From Anthoceros angustus (lineage: Eukaryota > Streptophyta > Anthocerotopsida > Anthocerotales > Anthocerotaceae), in NCBI GenBank assembly GCA_010909165.1, contig VJWM01000222.1, forward strand, positions 1-64,000: DNA of 64,000 bases. Direction: 5' to 3'. The notes beneath the pieces are model-generated. The model was given only the letters and a program-made list of their open reading frames with translations. It did no database searches and had not been told where the DNA came from. This document shows, in pieces, positions 1 through 9,879 of the stretch. The translations under genes and the position numbers were made by a program. Numbering within the stretch: position 1 is the first letter of the stretch; every line of letters begins with the position of its first letter.

Positions 1-292
1 CAGCAGGCCGGACGTCGCGCGACCAGTCTTGCCCGCCTGGGCCGGAAGGTGAAGGTCAGTGGCCGTCCAGACACCGCCGCTGCATTCCCTTCCAAATTCA
101 TCGGCAAGAGGGCAACAAGTGCGCGCCGGACGTGACACTTGTTTGCCCTCTTGCCGGTCCTTCGAGAGCGCAGCAGGGCGGGCCGACGTCCGCCAGACTT
201 GCTCTTTGCCGCCCTCGGGTCCTCAGGGAGGGGCAGCAGCGCGCGCCGACGTCCGCCACTCGCTGTTTCCGATCCTCAGTGGAGAGCAGCGG
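1..292. other. GC-rich stretch with repeated ACGT-centred motifs
   Basis: GC-rich sequence with several imperfect copies of a GGACGTC/GACGTCC core (near positions 8, 127, 184 and 249) spaced by cytosine-rich text. Open frames on the plus strand here have strongly biased composition and resemble nothing I know, so I treat them as chance. ACGT is the core bound by plant bZIP factors, so a promoter-like role is possible but is only inference. Confidence 0.4.
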
Positions 293-662
293 GCGCCGGA
301 CGTCCGGCGCACTTGCGGCCGCTGCACTTCCACACCCACCGCTTTAAAAAGCAGAAGGATGTCCGGGCACTTTCTCGAAAAACATCAACAGAGGAAAGGA
401 AGACAGAGGTTCAATCAAAGCAAGCTTTAATGAATCAAGCAGGGCTCGAAATCATAGCGTCTTCTTCAGCTGAGAGAGCATACACGGACGTCCGGGCGAC
501 TTTTACGCCCACTTCCTCCACACCTACCGCGGGTTAACAAGAAAGGTGCGACGTCCGGCGCACTTTCTCGAAAAACATCAACAGAGGAAAGGAAGGCGGA
601 GGTTCAATCAAAGCAAGCTTACCAGAATCGAGCAGCTCGAAATCACAGAACGCCTTCTTCCT
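293..662. repeat. Tandem duplication, about 190 bp unit, opening with an 18-bp palindrome
   Basis: Two successive copies (about 293-475 and 484-662) share the order ACGTCCGG motif, CTTCCACACC-type motif, TTTCTCGAAAAACATCAACA, then GGTTCAATCAAAGCAAGCTT. The first copy opens with the perfect palindrome GCGCCGGACGTCCGGCGC at 293-310. The second copy overlaps the 3' end of the minus-strand open frame at 534-899, so the duplication also alters the C-terminus of that frame. Confidence 0.65.
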
Positions 663-899
663 TCGTGGTGCTTCGAATCTTTCTTGAGCCTCTGCATAGG
701 AGCTACAACCCAAGGACTTGCTGAGAGCCTTTTGAATCAAGTGGAGGTTCTTCTTTTTTGTGACCTCGTCATGCATGCCTCTCATATCGAGGTGGCCCTG
801 GATAACCTTCTCCGTTGCGCTCAAGAGTATCTCCTCCCCAATTTGTCCTGGTGGAAGCCCTTGAAAGCACCGAAACATCTTCACCGGTATTTCCTTCAT
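534..899 (-). CDS. Unidentified protein fragment, 121 codons
   Basis: Open frame from the ATG at 899 to 534. The product is charged and helix-like, with segments such as QIGEEILLSATEKVIQGHLD and KKKNLHLIQKALSKSLGCSS, which look like real coding sequence and not low-complexity translation. The last 30 or so residues fall in the tandem duplication and are probably not native. Coding-like sequence continues upstream on the same strand in other frames to about 2043, so this ATG is unlikely to be the true start. I do not recognise the family. It could be a host gene remnant or an unfamiliar retroelement gene. Confidence 0.4.
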   Translation of the reverse strand: MKEIPVKMFRCFQGLPPGQIGEEILLSATEKVIQGHLDMRGMHDEVTKKKNLHLIQKALSKSLGCSSYAEAQERFEAPRRKKAFCDFELLDSGKLALIEPPPSFPLLMFFEKVRRTSHLSC

Positions 900-2043
900 C
901 TTACCTTGCGAGGGATCTGGCCGAGATGGCCCATCTTCATCACCTTCCTAAGCGCCGCCTTTAGGAAATTCCAGCCACAAAATTGGTAGACTGCTCAAGC
1001 TCCTCTCCCATTTGTTGAAGATGGTATCCATGACTCACACAAAATTGGTCGATTTGGCTATGCAACATCTTCACCCCAGATTTCCTTCATCGACCTTGCG
1101 AGGGATCGGCGAGATGGCCCATCTTCATCACCTTCCTAAGCGCCGCCTTTTGGAAATTCCGCTACCTGACACTGTTCAAGCTCAAGCCTCTCCCATTTGT
1201 TGAAGATGGTATCCACATTCCGCCACAAGTCTCTTCGTGAAGGCTACGATAAGGTCAATGTCTTGATCAACCTTCTTTGCTTTGCGAGCATTACGGAAGA
1301 TCATCAATTAGCCCAAGAATCGGCATGCATTCCATTTCCAGTCTAGAGAAGGCTTGTCAGGCTTCAGAATTTGCAGCTCATCCTTCACATATCTCACTTG
1401 CTCGATGAAACTCATTTTCTTGCGCCGGTCCACATTCACATTGTGATCCGTTGCCAATACTCGCACCTCAAGACCCCAGTAACCGGTACAGATTCCATTT
1501 CCAGTCTAGAGAAGGCTTGTCAGGCTTCAGAATTTGCAGCTCATCCTTCACATATCTCACTTGCTCGATGAAACTCATTTTCTACCGTCCGCATTCACAT
1601 TGTGATCCGTTGCCAATACTCGCACCTCAAGACCCCTGAACTCGCAGATGATTTCGCCTAGAGAAGGCTTGTCAGTTTCGGGAATTTGCGCTCATCCTTC
1701 ACATATCTCACTTGCTCGATGAAACTCATTTTCTTGCGCCGGTCCGCATTCACATTGTGATCCGTTGCCAATACTGCATCTCTTGAGGTGTAAGTCCCAT
1801 ACACATGCCCTCCATATACTTGGTATGGCTTCGAAATTGACGGCAAGGCTCTTCACTGGAAACAATGATTCCGCCAAGAACACCGAACTCAGATTCGCCG
1901 AACTTCTTCGTGCTCCAATCTTTCTTGCTCAAACATCTGTGGATCTACCATCACCAATATGGGAAGAACTCCCTCTTCTCAGCCCTTTCCTTCACGCTCT
2001 AAGTAGCTTGCCCATGAAACACCATAATGTTCTTCCGGTTTAA
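900..2043 (-). pseudogene. Upstream part of the same unidentified coding region, frameshifted
   Basis: Minus-strand translation gives coding-like blocks in changing frames, in order from high to low coordinate: one near 1930-1750 containing FGVLGGIIVSSEEPCRQF, one containing DRRKKMSFIEQVRYVKDE, one near 1300-1210 containing KKVDQDIDLIVAFTKRL, and one near 1200-1000. Two internal tandem duplications interrupt it: about 190 bp at 876-1230 (two copies) and about 160 bp at 1329-1790 (three copies carrying the FIEQVRYVKDE block). No domain I can name is visible. The shared strand and adjacency suggest one gene with the 534-899 frame. Confidence 0.4.
1329..1790 (-). repeat. Three-copy tandem repeat, about 160 bp, inside the unidentified gene
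   Basis: Copies begin near 1329, 1492 and 1646. Each carries AGAGAAGGCTTGTCAG, CATATCTCACTTGCTCGATG and CACATTGTGATCCGTTGCC. On the minus strand each encodes the same FIEQVRYVKDE-containing block, so the duplication copies part of a coding sequence. Confidence 0.7.
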
Positions 2044-2402
2044 TAATGAACGCCGGTTCCTAAACATTGCACGTTCCTCTTTCTTGTCCCTTACCCATTC
2101 GGCTCTTAAGTCGACAACTAAAGGACCGGACCGCACTATGCATGCAAGACTCAATAAAGCCTAGTTTACAGTGATATAGCTATTTCATTTAATGGACCGC
2201 AAGAATATACTTTATTGTTTTTGGGCCGCACCATCGGTATATTTGTAAGAGAAACATAAACATTTATTGAAACGCCCGCACCGCTCAAGTCATTACCCTA
2301 AACCCGAGTAGGATGGCATACCGTGGCCGTTATTCTTGATTGACGCCCACGGCCGCTGACCCCTTCCAACCCTTCAGGGAGTGGCAGCACCAAAGCACGG
2401 AT
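2044..2402. other. No gene seen; left edge of the macrosatellite
   Basis: Mixed composition, AT-rich around 2155-2275. I see no open frame of note, no tRNA and no clear LTR end. The sequence switches to the A-array at about 2403, the left boundary of the copia-derived macrosatellite. Confidence 0.5.
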
Positions 2403-3660
2403 GTCCAATCAAGAAACCTCACAAAACTCTAAAGAGCGATTGGAGCCTTAAGCTACAACCCTAACCTCCATTTCTAGCAATCAAAAACCCTCACAAAACT
2501 CAAGAGCGATTGGAGCCTTAAGCTACAACCCAACCCAAAAATAAAAATAACATCCAAACCTCCATTTCTAGCAATCAAAAACCCTCACAAAACTCAAGAG
2601 CGATTGAGCCTTAAGCTACAACCCAACCCAAAAACCCAAAATAAAAATAACATCCATTTCTAGCAATCAAAAACCCTCACAAAACTACGAAGAGCGATTG
2701 GAGCCTTAAGCTACAACCCAACCCAAAAATAAAAATAACAAAGATAACCTCCATTTCTAGCAATCAAGAAACCCCAAAAATAACATAACATCCATTTCTA
2801 GCAATCAAAAACCCTCACAAAACTACGAAGCGATTGGAGCCTTAAGCTACAAAATAAAAAAATAACAAAGATGACCCCAAAAAGAATAACCTCCATTTCT
2901 AGCAATCAAAAACCCTCACAAAATCAAGAGCGATTGGAGCCTTAAGCTACAACCCAACCCAAAACAACAACCCAAAAATAAAAATAACAAAGATGACCCC
3001 AAAAAAAAGAATAACCTCCATTTCTAGCAATCAAAAACCCTCACAAAATTAGAAGAGCGATTGGAGCCTTAAGCTACAACCCAAAATAAAGAATATCTTG
3101 CCAACCCAAAAATAAAGAATAACCTCCATTTCTAGCAATCAAAAACCCTCAAAATTGAATAGATTGGAGCCTTAAGCTACAACCAAAAATAAAGAATAAC
3201 AAAGATAATCTCCAAAAAAAGCTAGAAACAAAACAACCATAAAGCCCTCACAAAATTGGAATCTAGCTAAATGTTCCCAATCCATAGGAAAGCTCTCACA
3301 ATTGCGATTAAAAGCTCATGGCGACGACAAACCAAAAATAAAGAATAACAAAGATAACCTCCAAAAAAGAAGCTAGAAACAAAACAACCATAAAGCCCTC
3401 ACAAAATTGGAATCTAGCGGTAAATGTTCCCAAATCCATAGGAAAGCTCTCGACAAAATTTAAAGCTCATGGCCTGAAACCATAAAGAATAACAAAGATA
3501 ACCTCCATTTCTAGCAATCAAAAACCCAAAATAAAGAATAACAAAGATAATCTCCAAAAAAGAAGCTAGAAACAAAACAACCATAAAGCCCTCACAAAAT
3601 TGGAATCTAGCAGTGTGTTCCCAAATCCATAGGAAAGCTCTCCACAACCGTTGCAGCTTA
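2403..3660. repeat. M1 A-array: satellite-like repeat, about 100-110 bp
   Basis: About a dozen copies of a unit carrying CATTTCTAGCAATCAAAAAC, CCTCACAAAACTC, GAGCGATTGGAGCCTTAAGC and TACAACCCAACCCAAAAATA. After about 3215 the unit changes to a second type with CCTCACAAAATTGGAATCTA and CCCAAATCCATAGGAAAGC, present three times here. Units differ by short indels and by deletion of whole sub-blocks. Minus-strand open frames are leucine/phenylalanine-rich and are by-products of the purine-rich plus strand. The array lies 3' of the copia RNase H region in minus orientation. Confidence 0.8.
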
Positions 3661-4240
3661 AAGCTCATGGCGACCAATTCATAGTCGCATCCATAGCTCT
3701 CCCAACGTGCGACTTAAAGCTCATGACGAATTCATAGTCCGACAAGGGAGGTGTCAGCACCGTGGTCACAAAAGTCACAGATCCCTGGATATCTTCAAAT
3801 ACAAATCTTGGTGCAAGCTGGCTTTTCAAGTCCTTCGAGGTCGCAAGTTAGTCCTTCCGGTCCAGGATGTCTGCATACTTGGTACTTTGGTGGCGCCACT
3901 CTTAAGCTTGACCTATGAATTCGTCATCCATGAGCTTTATTAAAAGCTTCAATGCGTTAAGTCGAGAGCCTTCCTTATGCAGGGTGCCTTATACTCTACC
4001 TTAGTAGATGAGACACATCGGAGGCTTTGGCTCTGCAAGAATGCGATTTCCCCGATAGGTTGTTTCAACAATAAACCAAATCCAGCCCTCTTCTTGTTGG
4101 ATGCCCCAGAGCACCATAGCTCCTACGTATCAATCTCTGTCCTAGGGATTCACGCCTGGATTTCATAGTGTAGCTTCATCCTTTGAGAGTACGACACATC
4201 TTTCCGAGCAAGCTTTCCCCATAAAAACCATGGAGATCCC
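3661..4240 (-). pseudogene. pol: M1 RNase H-like region of a Ty1/copia element
   Basis: The minus strand encodes pieces matching the end of a copia polyprotein: a GASNKKRAGFGLLLKQPIG-type block (about 4050-4115) followed by SSTKVEYKALL (about 3985-4013), similar to the conserved SSTEAEYxAL motif of copia RNase H. Position supports the call, since it lies downstream of the copia RT remnant on the same strand. Frames change several times. A TACATATATATAGTGCCCAA stretch precedes it near 4238. The GASNKKRAG block also slightly resembles the archaeal-type RNase H of some Ty3/gypsy elements, which is the main alternative. Confidence 0.5.
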
Positions 4241-4544
4241 CTACATATATATAGTGCCCAAGTCAGATCAGGGTCCCCCGAAACGCCAACCTCCCCACCA
4301 CCCTCAGTGCGCACTACCTCACTTCTTGCCTGTTGGCGATAACCATAGAGCTTCCCTCCATAAGGATAGGCCTCAACTAAAGTTGGGGCCCCCTAAAACA
4401 ACCTCGCACCCCGGTGCCCCACCACCCCAGCGTAAACTTTTACTCCACTTTCATTTGGTCGCCAACCTCGCACTCATGGGGTATCTATTTTCTTTTTGGG
4501 AGGTTATTTTTGTTATTATTTTTTTCCTTTTGGGTTCGATTGTA

Positions 4545-5165
4545 TGAAGTCTTAGACTCAAGATTCAAGTGTTTGCTTGGTTTAAAACAAAATTGATTGG
4601 AGTCTTAGACTCAAGCAAGATTCAAGTGTGCTTAGTTTAAAACCTAATTGATTGGAGTCTTAGACTCAAGCGGCATTCAAGTGTCTTAGTTTAAAACAAT
4701 TGAAAATTGATTGGAGTCTTAGACTCAAGTATTCAAGTGTCTTAGTTTAAAACCTAATTGATTGGAGTCTTAGACTCAAGCGGCATTCAAGTGTCTGCTT
4801 AGTTTAAAACAGAATTGATTGCTCACGCTAGCAAATGAAAGCTTTCTTTTTGGTTTATGGAAACCCTTCTAAAGTTATGCTGGGGATGGTGGGGCACCAG
4901 GGGTGCGAGGTTGGCGGTATTTAGAGGCAAAAGAAAGCTCGCTCGTGGTGGTGGGGCACCAGGGTGCGAGGTTGGCGGTATTTAGAGGCAAAAGAAAGCT
5001 CATGGTGGTGGGGCACCAGGTGCGAGGCTCAGATGTTAGAGGCAAAAGAAAGCTCATTGGGAGTGGTGGGGCACCAGGGTGCAAGGTTGGCGGTATTTAA
5101 AGGCAAAAGAAAGCTCACTTTGGGGTGGTGGGGCACCGGTGCGAGGTTGGATTTAGATCTTTCTT
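4545..5165. repeat. M1 T-array (5 copies) followed by G-rich array (5 copies)
   Basis: 4545-4832: five units of about 60 bp carrying GAGTCTTAGACTCAAG, ATTCAAGTGT and TTAGTTTAAAAC, in a fixed order of variants ending in TTGATTGCTCACGCTAGC. 4877-5165: five units of about 60 bp carrying GGTGGGGCACCAGGGTGCGA, GGTTGGCGGTATTTAGAGGC and AAAAGAAAGCTC. The last G-unit runs into TTTATAGAAACCCTTTTAAA. Part of the G-unit occurs inverted upstream at about 4395-4440. Confidence 0.85.
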
Positions 5166-5389
5166 TTGGGTTTATAGAAACCCTTTTAAAGTTTACTGTT
5201 GGGGTGGTGAGACCTTGAAGATCCGAGCAATTTTGCTGATTGTGTGTTTCCTTCGTGGTGACAAGGCGTGATTTACAAACTCCAATGCAAATGGGTTGTA
5301 CGAGATTCGGCATTGGGGATCCACACGTGGCGCGCGGATCTTGTCATTTTGAAGGCGCATACGCCCTTACCCATAGGTAATGCAATCAC

Positions 5390-5740
5390 ATCCTACTTCG
5401 TGTGAAGTTTGTGGAGATAGTCGTAGTTAGTTTCTCCCCATTCTTGAGGGTGTAGCTACAGTGAGCACCATCAAGGTTAAACTTTTCATAATCTCCTTGA
5501 TGTATTTTTCGATGGAGTAATTGTGCCCGGATCCTGTTTCGCAAAATCAATACCAAGGCAAAATTGAAGGTCTCCTTGATTAGTCATCTCGAATTCACAC
5601 GGAGCATGTCCTTGACCCGAGCTAGACGCTTGATGCTTGCCATCACGGCCATTCGGGGCTTGATCGACGGTGGATCCGCCTAACATCCAAAACATGTAAG
5701 TCAAACATTAGCGACTGTCTTGAGGATTGCGCACGATATG
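5390..5740 (-). pseudogene. pol: M1 Ty1/copia reverse transcriptase, C-terminal part
   Basis: The minus strand reads FEMTNQGDLQFCLGIDFAKQ followed by a block related to LHQKKYIKEIMK and then ATP, the typical end of copia RT (compare EM.DLGELxxFLGI and Q.KYxxxIL). The catalytic YVDD and everything N-terminal to it are absent; the sequence upstream goes straight to the INT-RT linker. There are short frameshifts around 5500-5540. Confidence 0.75.
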
Positions 5741-6300
5741 GGGCTCAACCCATTCCTCACGTGATCGCCTTTCTCTTGTTGGGTATCGAGGAGGAGCAAC
5801 TCCCACTTGACAATGGGCTCAACCTCAAGCAAACATCAAGGTCGTGACGAAACATGATCTTGAGTCGGATCTCAAGATTGTAATGACTATTCGCCTTTCT
5901 CTTGTTGGGTATCGAGGAGGAGGCAACTCCCACTTGACAATGGGCTCAACCTCAACCGAAACATCAAGGTCGACGCCGAAACATGATCTCAACCTCAACC
6001 GAAACATCAAGGTCGTGACATCGAAACATGATCTCAACCTCAACCGAAACATCAAGGTCGGTGACATGTAACATGATCTCAACCTCAACCGAAACATCAA
6101 GGTCGGTGACATCGAAACATGATCTTGAGTCGGATCTCAAGATTGTAATGACTATTCACCATCTCAGTCATGTGCATGCAGCAGAGAGAAACCCTCACCC
6201 TCATCAACACATGGTTCGAGATTGTGGGACCACATCATCGAACCGCAAAATCGTCTTGAGAAGGAACCTCTCGTCCGACATCGGATACTCATAAGGTACA
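5741..6300 (-). pseudogene. pol: M1 copia INT-RT linker with 15-codon repeats
   Basis: The minus strand encodes the hypervariable linker between copia integrase and RT. PPPRYPTRERR, seen twice, corresponds to the basic R.STRxR motif common before copia RT. An acidic repeat DLDVSVEVEIMF is encoded by a 45 bp unit (GATCTCAACCTCAACCGAAA then CATCAAGGTC and a spacer), with about four consecutive copies at 5985-6120. 6130-6300 is the N-terminal side of the linker. Confidence 0.7.
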
Positions 6301-6429
6301 GGTTGTTGAATGTCACTGCAGGGAGAGCTCGATGAAGATGATCTAGCGTGTGGATAATACAAATTCACATGAGTATAGACCTTGGTTGTCGATTACGTAG
6401 CACTTATAGACAAGGTAATCTTCAAAGTG

Positions 6430-6718
6430 ACCGGTCAACATTTGTAAGCCTTAGACTCTTGAATAGTCTAGAAAAATTAATGGTGACTTGTCATCTAACT
6501 TCTTGCGTTTGGCTTGGTACATAGGCAACGGTGACCAAGACTGAGGTGTAAAATCCACAAGGAGACTAGAACCTTCAGCTACAATCCATGAAGAGTAGTC
6601 TAGAAAAATTAATGGCTGTGACTTGTCATCTAACTTCTTGCGTTTGGCTTGGTACATAAGCAAAGCGGTGACCAAGACTCGGTGTAAAATCCACAAGGAG
6701 ACTAGAACCTTCAGCTAC
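6430..6718 (-). pseudogene. pol: M1 copia integrase C-terminus, duplicated
   Basis: Two tandem copies (about 130 bp period) of a segment whose minus-strand product carries YQAKRKKLDDKSQPLIFLDY, the conserved integrase C-terminal block of copia elements (compare KRSKLDxKSxxCIFLGY). Frames shift between the copies. The right end, CCTTCAGCTACAATCC, would normally run into the next A-array but is split here by the chromovirus insertion. Confidence 0.75.
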
Positions 6719-6723
6719 AATCC
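6719..6723. repeat. Left target site duplication AATCC
   Basis: AATCC at 6719-6723 and again at 12491-12495 flank the chromovirus. Uninterrupted copies of the site (for example near 38760 and 58836) read CTACAATCCAACCC with one AATCC, which confirms a 5-bp duplication on insertion. Confidence 0.85.
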
Positions 6724-7099
6724 CATACGGATGTTAGTCAGGGCAGCTCGCGAAGTTCCTCAGCATAGGCAAACGAGAGTGGGTAAACATATAGGGCGGG
6801 CATTCTCCGTCAAGAAAGGTGCCCGCGGCCAAGATTATCTGTTTCTTGGCACACTAGATTAGTCTAACCTATGGTTTAAGGTAATTAGTTCGAGTTAGGA
6901 TTGAAATATTACTACTATCCTAGTTTACCTATTTATCGTCTAATTACCAGTTAATTTACCCGTAATCGGATATGGATAAGGTATTTCTTGTGCACATATG
7001 TCTCAATTGCCTCGTGGGGTTTCCGCCATGCTTGCGTGGCTAGGCAGCTTCACAACCATGTGTCTTAATGTGGGCCGAGGGGCGGCTCTGTCTCTCTCA
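6724..7099 (-). repeat. Chromovirus 3' LTR
   Basis: About 376 bp, matching 12099-12490 through CTAGATTAGTCTAACCTATG, GATTGAAATATTACTACTAT, CTAATTACC and GGATATGGATAAGGTATTTC. In minus orientation it begins TGAGA at 7099. The expected terminal CA appears degraded (CATACGG at the plus-left end versus GCAATACGG in the other LTR), consistent with a lost TG dinucleotide. Confidence 0.85.
6787..6796 (-). promoter_or_regulatory. Putative TATA box in the 3' LTR
   Basis: The minus strand reads CCTATATGTTTACC, about 65 bases before the downstream end of the LTR; the equivalent position in the other LTR is CTATATGTA (12177-12186). Position and sequence fit an LTR promoter with a short R-U5. No experimental support is visible in the sequence. 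Confidence 0.4.
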
Positions 7100-7113
7100 T
7101 CCTCCCCACTTGC
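7100..7113 (-). other. Polypurine tract
   Basis: The minus strand reads GCAAGTGGGGAGGA immediately before the TGAGA start of the 3' LTR. A purine run abutting the LTR is the primer site for plus-strand cDNA synthesis, and it fixes the internal boundary of this LTR. Confidence 0.75.
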
Positions 7114-7530
7114 ATGGCGGGTCCTCGTCCCTCATGCAATCGCCGAGGTGGGAAAGTGTTCACAAAATCTTTCCCAAGTGGCGAGGAGGTTCGCCTCTCC
7201 AAGCGACAAGAAATCTGATGCGAGCGTCGGAGTCTTGTCCCCGTGCAGATGCTCTGGTTGGTGTGGGACCGTCTCGGGTGTGGCATTGGTGCGAAGTCTT
7301 GCTGAGGAGGACTTGTGGCTCCGATGGCCTGGGGACCAAGTCTGATCGGTCTCTCCGTTTCGGCATGGAACGTGAAGCAGAGGCGTAACTAGCGGGAAGG
7401 TCAAGCGGTAAGCAACTGATTGATCACGCGTGTGATCCGGAACACACCCTGCGAGCTTGTCTTCCGGAATCGGTGGTACGTGAGGCTTGATCCGAGCCAA
7501 CGGGTTGGCCAACCTCATCTTGAAGACCTC
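7114..7530 (-). pseudogene. pol: Chromovirus integrase C-terminus with chromodomain-like motif
   Basis: The minus strand reads a proline-rich segment (HVPPIPEDK near 7475) typical of the end of gypsy integrase, then FLVAWRGEPP (about 7190-7220) and, after a one-base frame change, ATWERFCEHFP (about 7150-7185). This is the xLVxWxGxP...ATWE pattern of plant chromovirus chromodomains, thought to steer integration to heterochromatin. The frame change splits the motif. The conserved W and E positions are visible. Confidence 0.65.
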
Positions 7531-7679
7531 ACACGGTGCTTGTTGGCCCTTGTAGCTCTTGCGGCCTGAGTTTCGCGGGCAAGCTTGACCTCATGCGGTC
7601 TTGGCCGACCTCGGCTGCTCCACTTATCAGTGGCCACAACACAGTGGAGGAGTTTCCATCAAGAGCTTGAAAGGCGTAA

Positions 7680-8240
7680 CCATGGCTGCGTGTAGACAGG
7701 TTATAACATATTCGACAAGCGTGCTCCTCCCGTGTTTGTTTCTCATGTGTGAAAGTAATAGCATGTCCTAGCTTGGTTCTTTTTTCTCATCCATCCGTCT
7801 GGATGATGCCTGACATATTGGTTTTGATTCCGTGGCTTCCGTGAAGTTTTCCAACCCAGCGTGAACTTCGATCTCGGACCTATTACGGTGCACCATGTAG
7901 ATGGAAGATCTCTCGGACGAAGAGGTTGGCAGCTTGGAGCGTGATGGGCGTAGCGGAATAAAGTGACGGTTTGAGAACATCGATGACTTCTGAACGTCCT
8001 TGCCGGTCGTGTCCAGGTAAGTGGTGATGAAATCCATAGAGATAGATCAGATCGGCCATGTGGAATGGGCGGAGCACTAGACCACAGTTTGGTGGTGGTT
8101 TTAACTTTGCGGCATGACTTTGAACGGACCTCCACACGATGTTGAGTCCTTCCTTTGGTAGTGTTCCTTCACTCGAGCATACGCTTTGTCAATCCCAAGG
8201 TGACCCGAAATTGGGGAGTCATGGAAGTCATGAAGGATGG
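7680..8240 (-). pseudogene. pol: Chromovirus integrase core and zinc-finger start
   Basis: From high to low coordinate the minus strand reads HDFHDSPISGHLGIDKAYAR (about 8180-8240), the start of the HHCC zinc-binding region, then a GLLxPLPIP-like linker, a YGFHHHLPG block standing for the usual MDFITxLP (near 8030), LFVREIFHLHG (about 7890-7925), and a degraded catalytic segment. Gypsy integrase cuts target DNA and joins the cDNA; the DDE residues cannot all be confirmed because of frame changes. Confidence 0.7.
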
Positions 8241-8413
8241 AAATCTTCAGCTCTTTCAAGTGCTAGTATCATGACTATGATCGCCTTTCACGCTATATGA
8301 GTCGCCCTTTACTATGAGCATCCTTGAGTATATGTTTGAGTGAGAGCCGGAACACGTGGCATCGGCAAGTAATTGAGAATAGGTTTGTGAGCCGTATGCA
8401 AGGGATTGTCGAA

Positions 8414-9000
8414 CTATGGATAATTTGAATGGGTGGTGAGGATGGGACAGCCTCGTCTGAGGGCATCTGCCACCACATTGGAAGGGCACGCCACATACTT
8501 GATCTCGGCGTTAAAGTCTGCGGTACTCGCCCACTGTATGGCATTGAGATTCGGTTGTGAGAAGAAATGTTGCGTGAATGATGGTCTGTAGCATATCACT
8601 GTTGCAGGAGGTAGTGTCTCCATACTTCGGGGCATGTGATTGCTAACATTTCATCATGGGAGTAATTCTGTGCTTTTACAGATTCATCATAATACTGTTG
8701 TCTGTGACAATGCACCCAATGGCATAGTCGGCTTGTCTGTATGTATTGTGCGACTTGTGGATGCAGCAGATCTGGTGCTTCGAGGGCCTGTTTCAAGGTG
8801 TCGAAGGCTACCACCGCCTCTGAGCGAGTTATGAGTTGGCCGGTGGCGGGGCAGCGTCGTGAAATCTGCCACCTTGCTTGAAGCCACGGATGAAGCAGTA
8901 AAACCGGCCATACCAAGGAAACCGCGCAGCTGGGTGAGATCTTGAGGTAATGGCCACTCCAAAATTGCCTTGATTTTCCTGGGATCCACGCTTATGCTTC
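8414..9000 (-). pseudogene. pol: Chromovirus RT connection and RNase H
   Basis: DPRKIKAILEWPLPQD and RGFLGMAGF (about 8905-8989) are the hallmark segment between gypsy RT and RNase H. Downstream are YSHDEMLAI and VWRHYLL (about 8600-8690), then FSQPNLNA and NVVADALRR (about 8460-8570), the RNase H end and tether. Frames change several times. RNase H removes the RNA template during reverse transcription. Confidence 0.8.
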
Positions 9001-9640
9001 TGATGATGTCAGGTATTCTCGGACCTCATGAATACGCTTGCTCCTCTTGGCTTTGAGTTGGTGGAGTGCGCAGCAATTCCGGATCCGTTTAACCGGTGGT
9101 GGTGTGTGCGAGTGCAGTGTAGATGAGAATGTCTAAGAAGACCTCGGCCATGTCCTAACGGTCTAAGAATCTCAGCATAAGGCAGGAAAGTGGCGGGGCA
9201 TTGGTGAGGCAGCATCACCACGAACTCAAAATGGCCATGGTGAGTTCGGAATGCAGTCTTGTATTCATCCCCATCCTTGATGCGGATCTGGTGGAAACCA
9301 GACCGCAAGTCAATCTTGGTGAATAGCTGGGCCCCATGGAGCAGATCTACGATTTCGTCTATCCTGGGCATCTGGTAAACATTGCGGATGGTGGCCTGTT
9401 AAGCCACATGTCGATCTCCATCCTCCATCCGGTTTGGCCACAAAGGCGGTGCCCGAATGGAGACAAGTCGGACAAACCCCTTCTGCAGAACTCGTCCACA
9501 CCTTTTGATTTCCTCATTTTCTGGCGATGAAGTGCGGTAGGGTTGGATGCTCCTTTGGTTTGTGTCTGGTAGCAAGTCAATAGAGTGGTCCATTGTTGCG
9601 TGGAGGAAGTGCAGTAGGTTCAGCGAAGACATCAGCATAT
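9001..9640 (-). pseudogene. pol: Chromovirus reverse transcriptase
   Basis: The best stretch, 9009-9371, reads [28 protein letters not shown] and [17 protein letters not shown], diagnostic of Ty3/gypsy RT, before losing frame near the PFGLxNAPATF motif (only PATF remains readable). The N-terminal FVAKPDGGWR block lies at about 9440-9470. The FxDD catalytic box near 9130 is out of frame. It is less similar to the gypsy2 RT at 19440-19877 than the gypsy2 copies are to each other, so it is a separate family. Confidence 0.8.
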
Positions 9641-9879
9641 TCCTCCAAGAGGCCTTAAAGGTGGAGGGTAGCCGGTCGTCATGTGCTTTGGCCTCTGACC
9701 TGGACTCGGGGTTCCCTCAAGGGCAACACTCTCTTCAACTTTGCCACGTACATGAACACCCATGGCGTAGCTTTATTGAAAGCAGGACACGACAAGCATT
9801 GTTTATCAATTATCTGCTCTCCTTCATGATGTACTGTCTAGTTACAAGTGTCACTCGTTATTCTTGATCCACCTCTAAT

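Noticed and set aside
6998-7388. Plus-strand open frames in the LTR and chromodomain region
   Set aside because: They are antisense to the integrase C-terminus and overlap the LTR end; no recognisable product.
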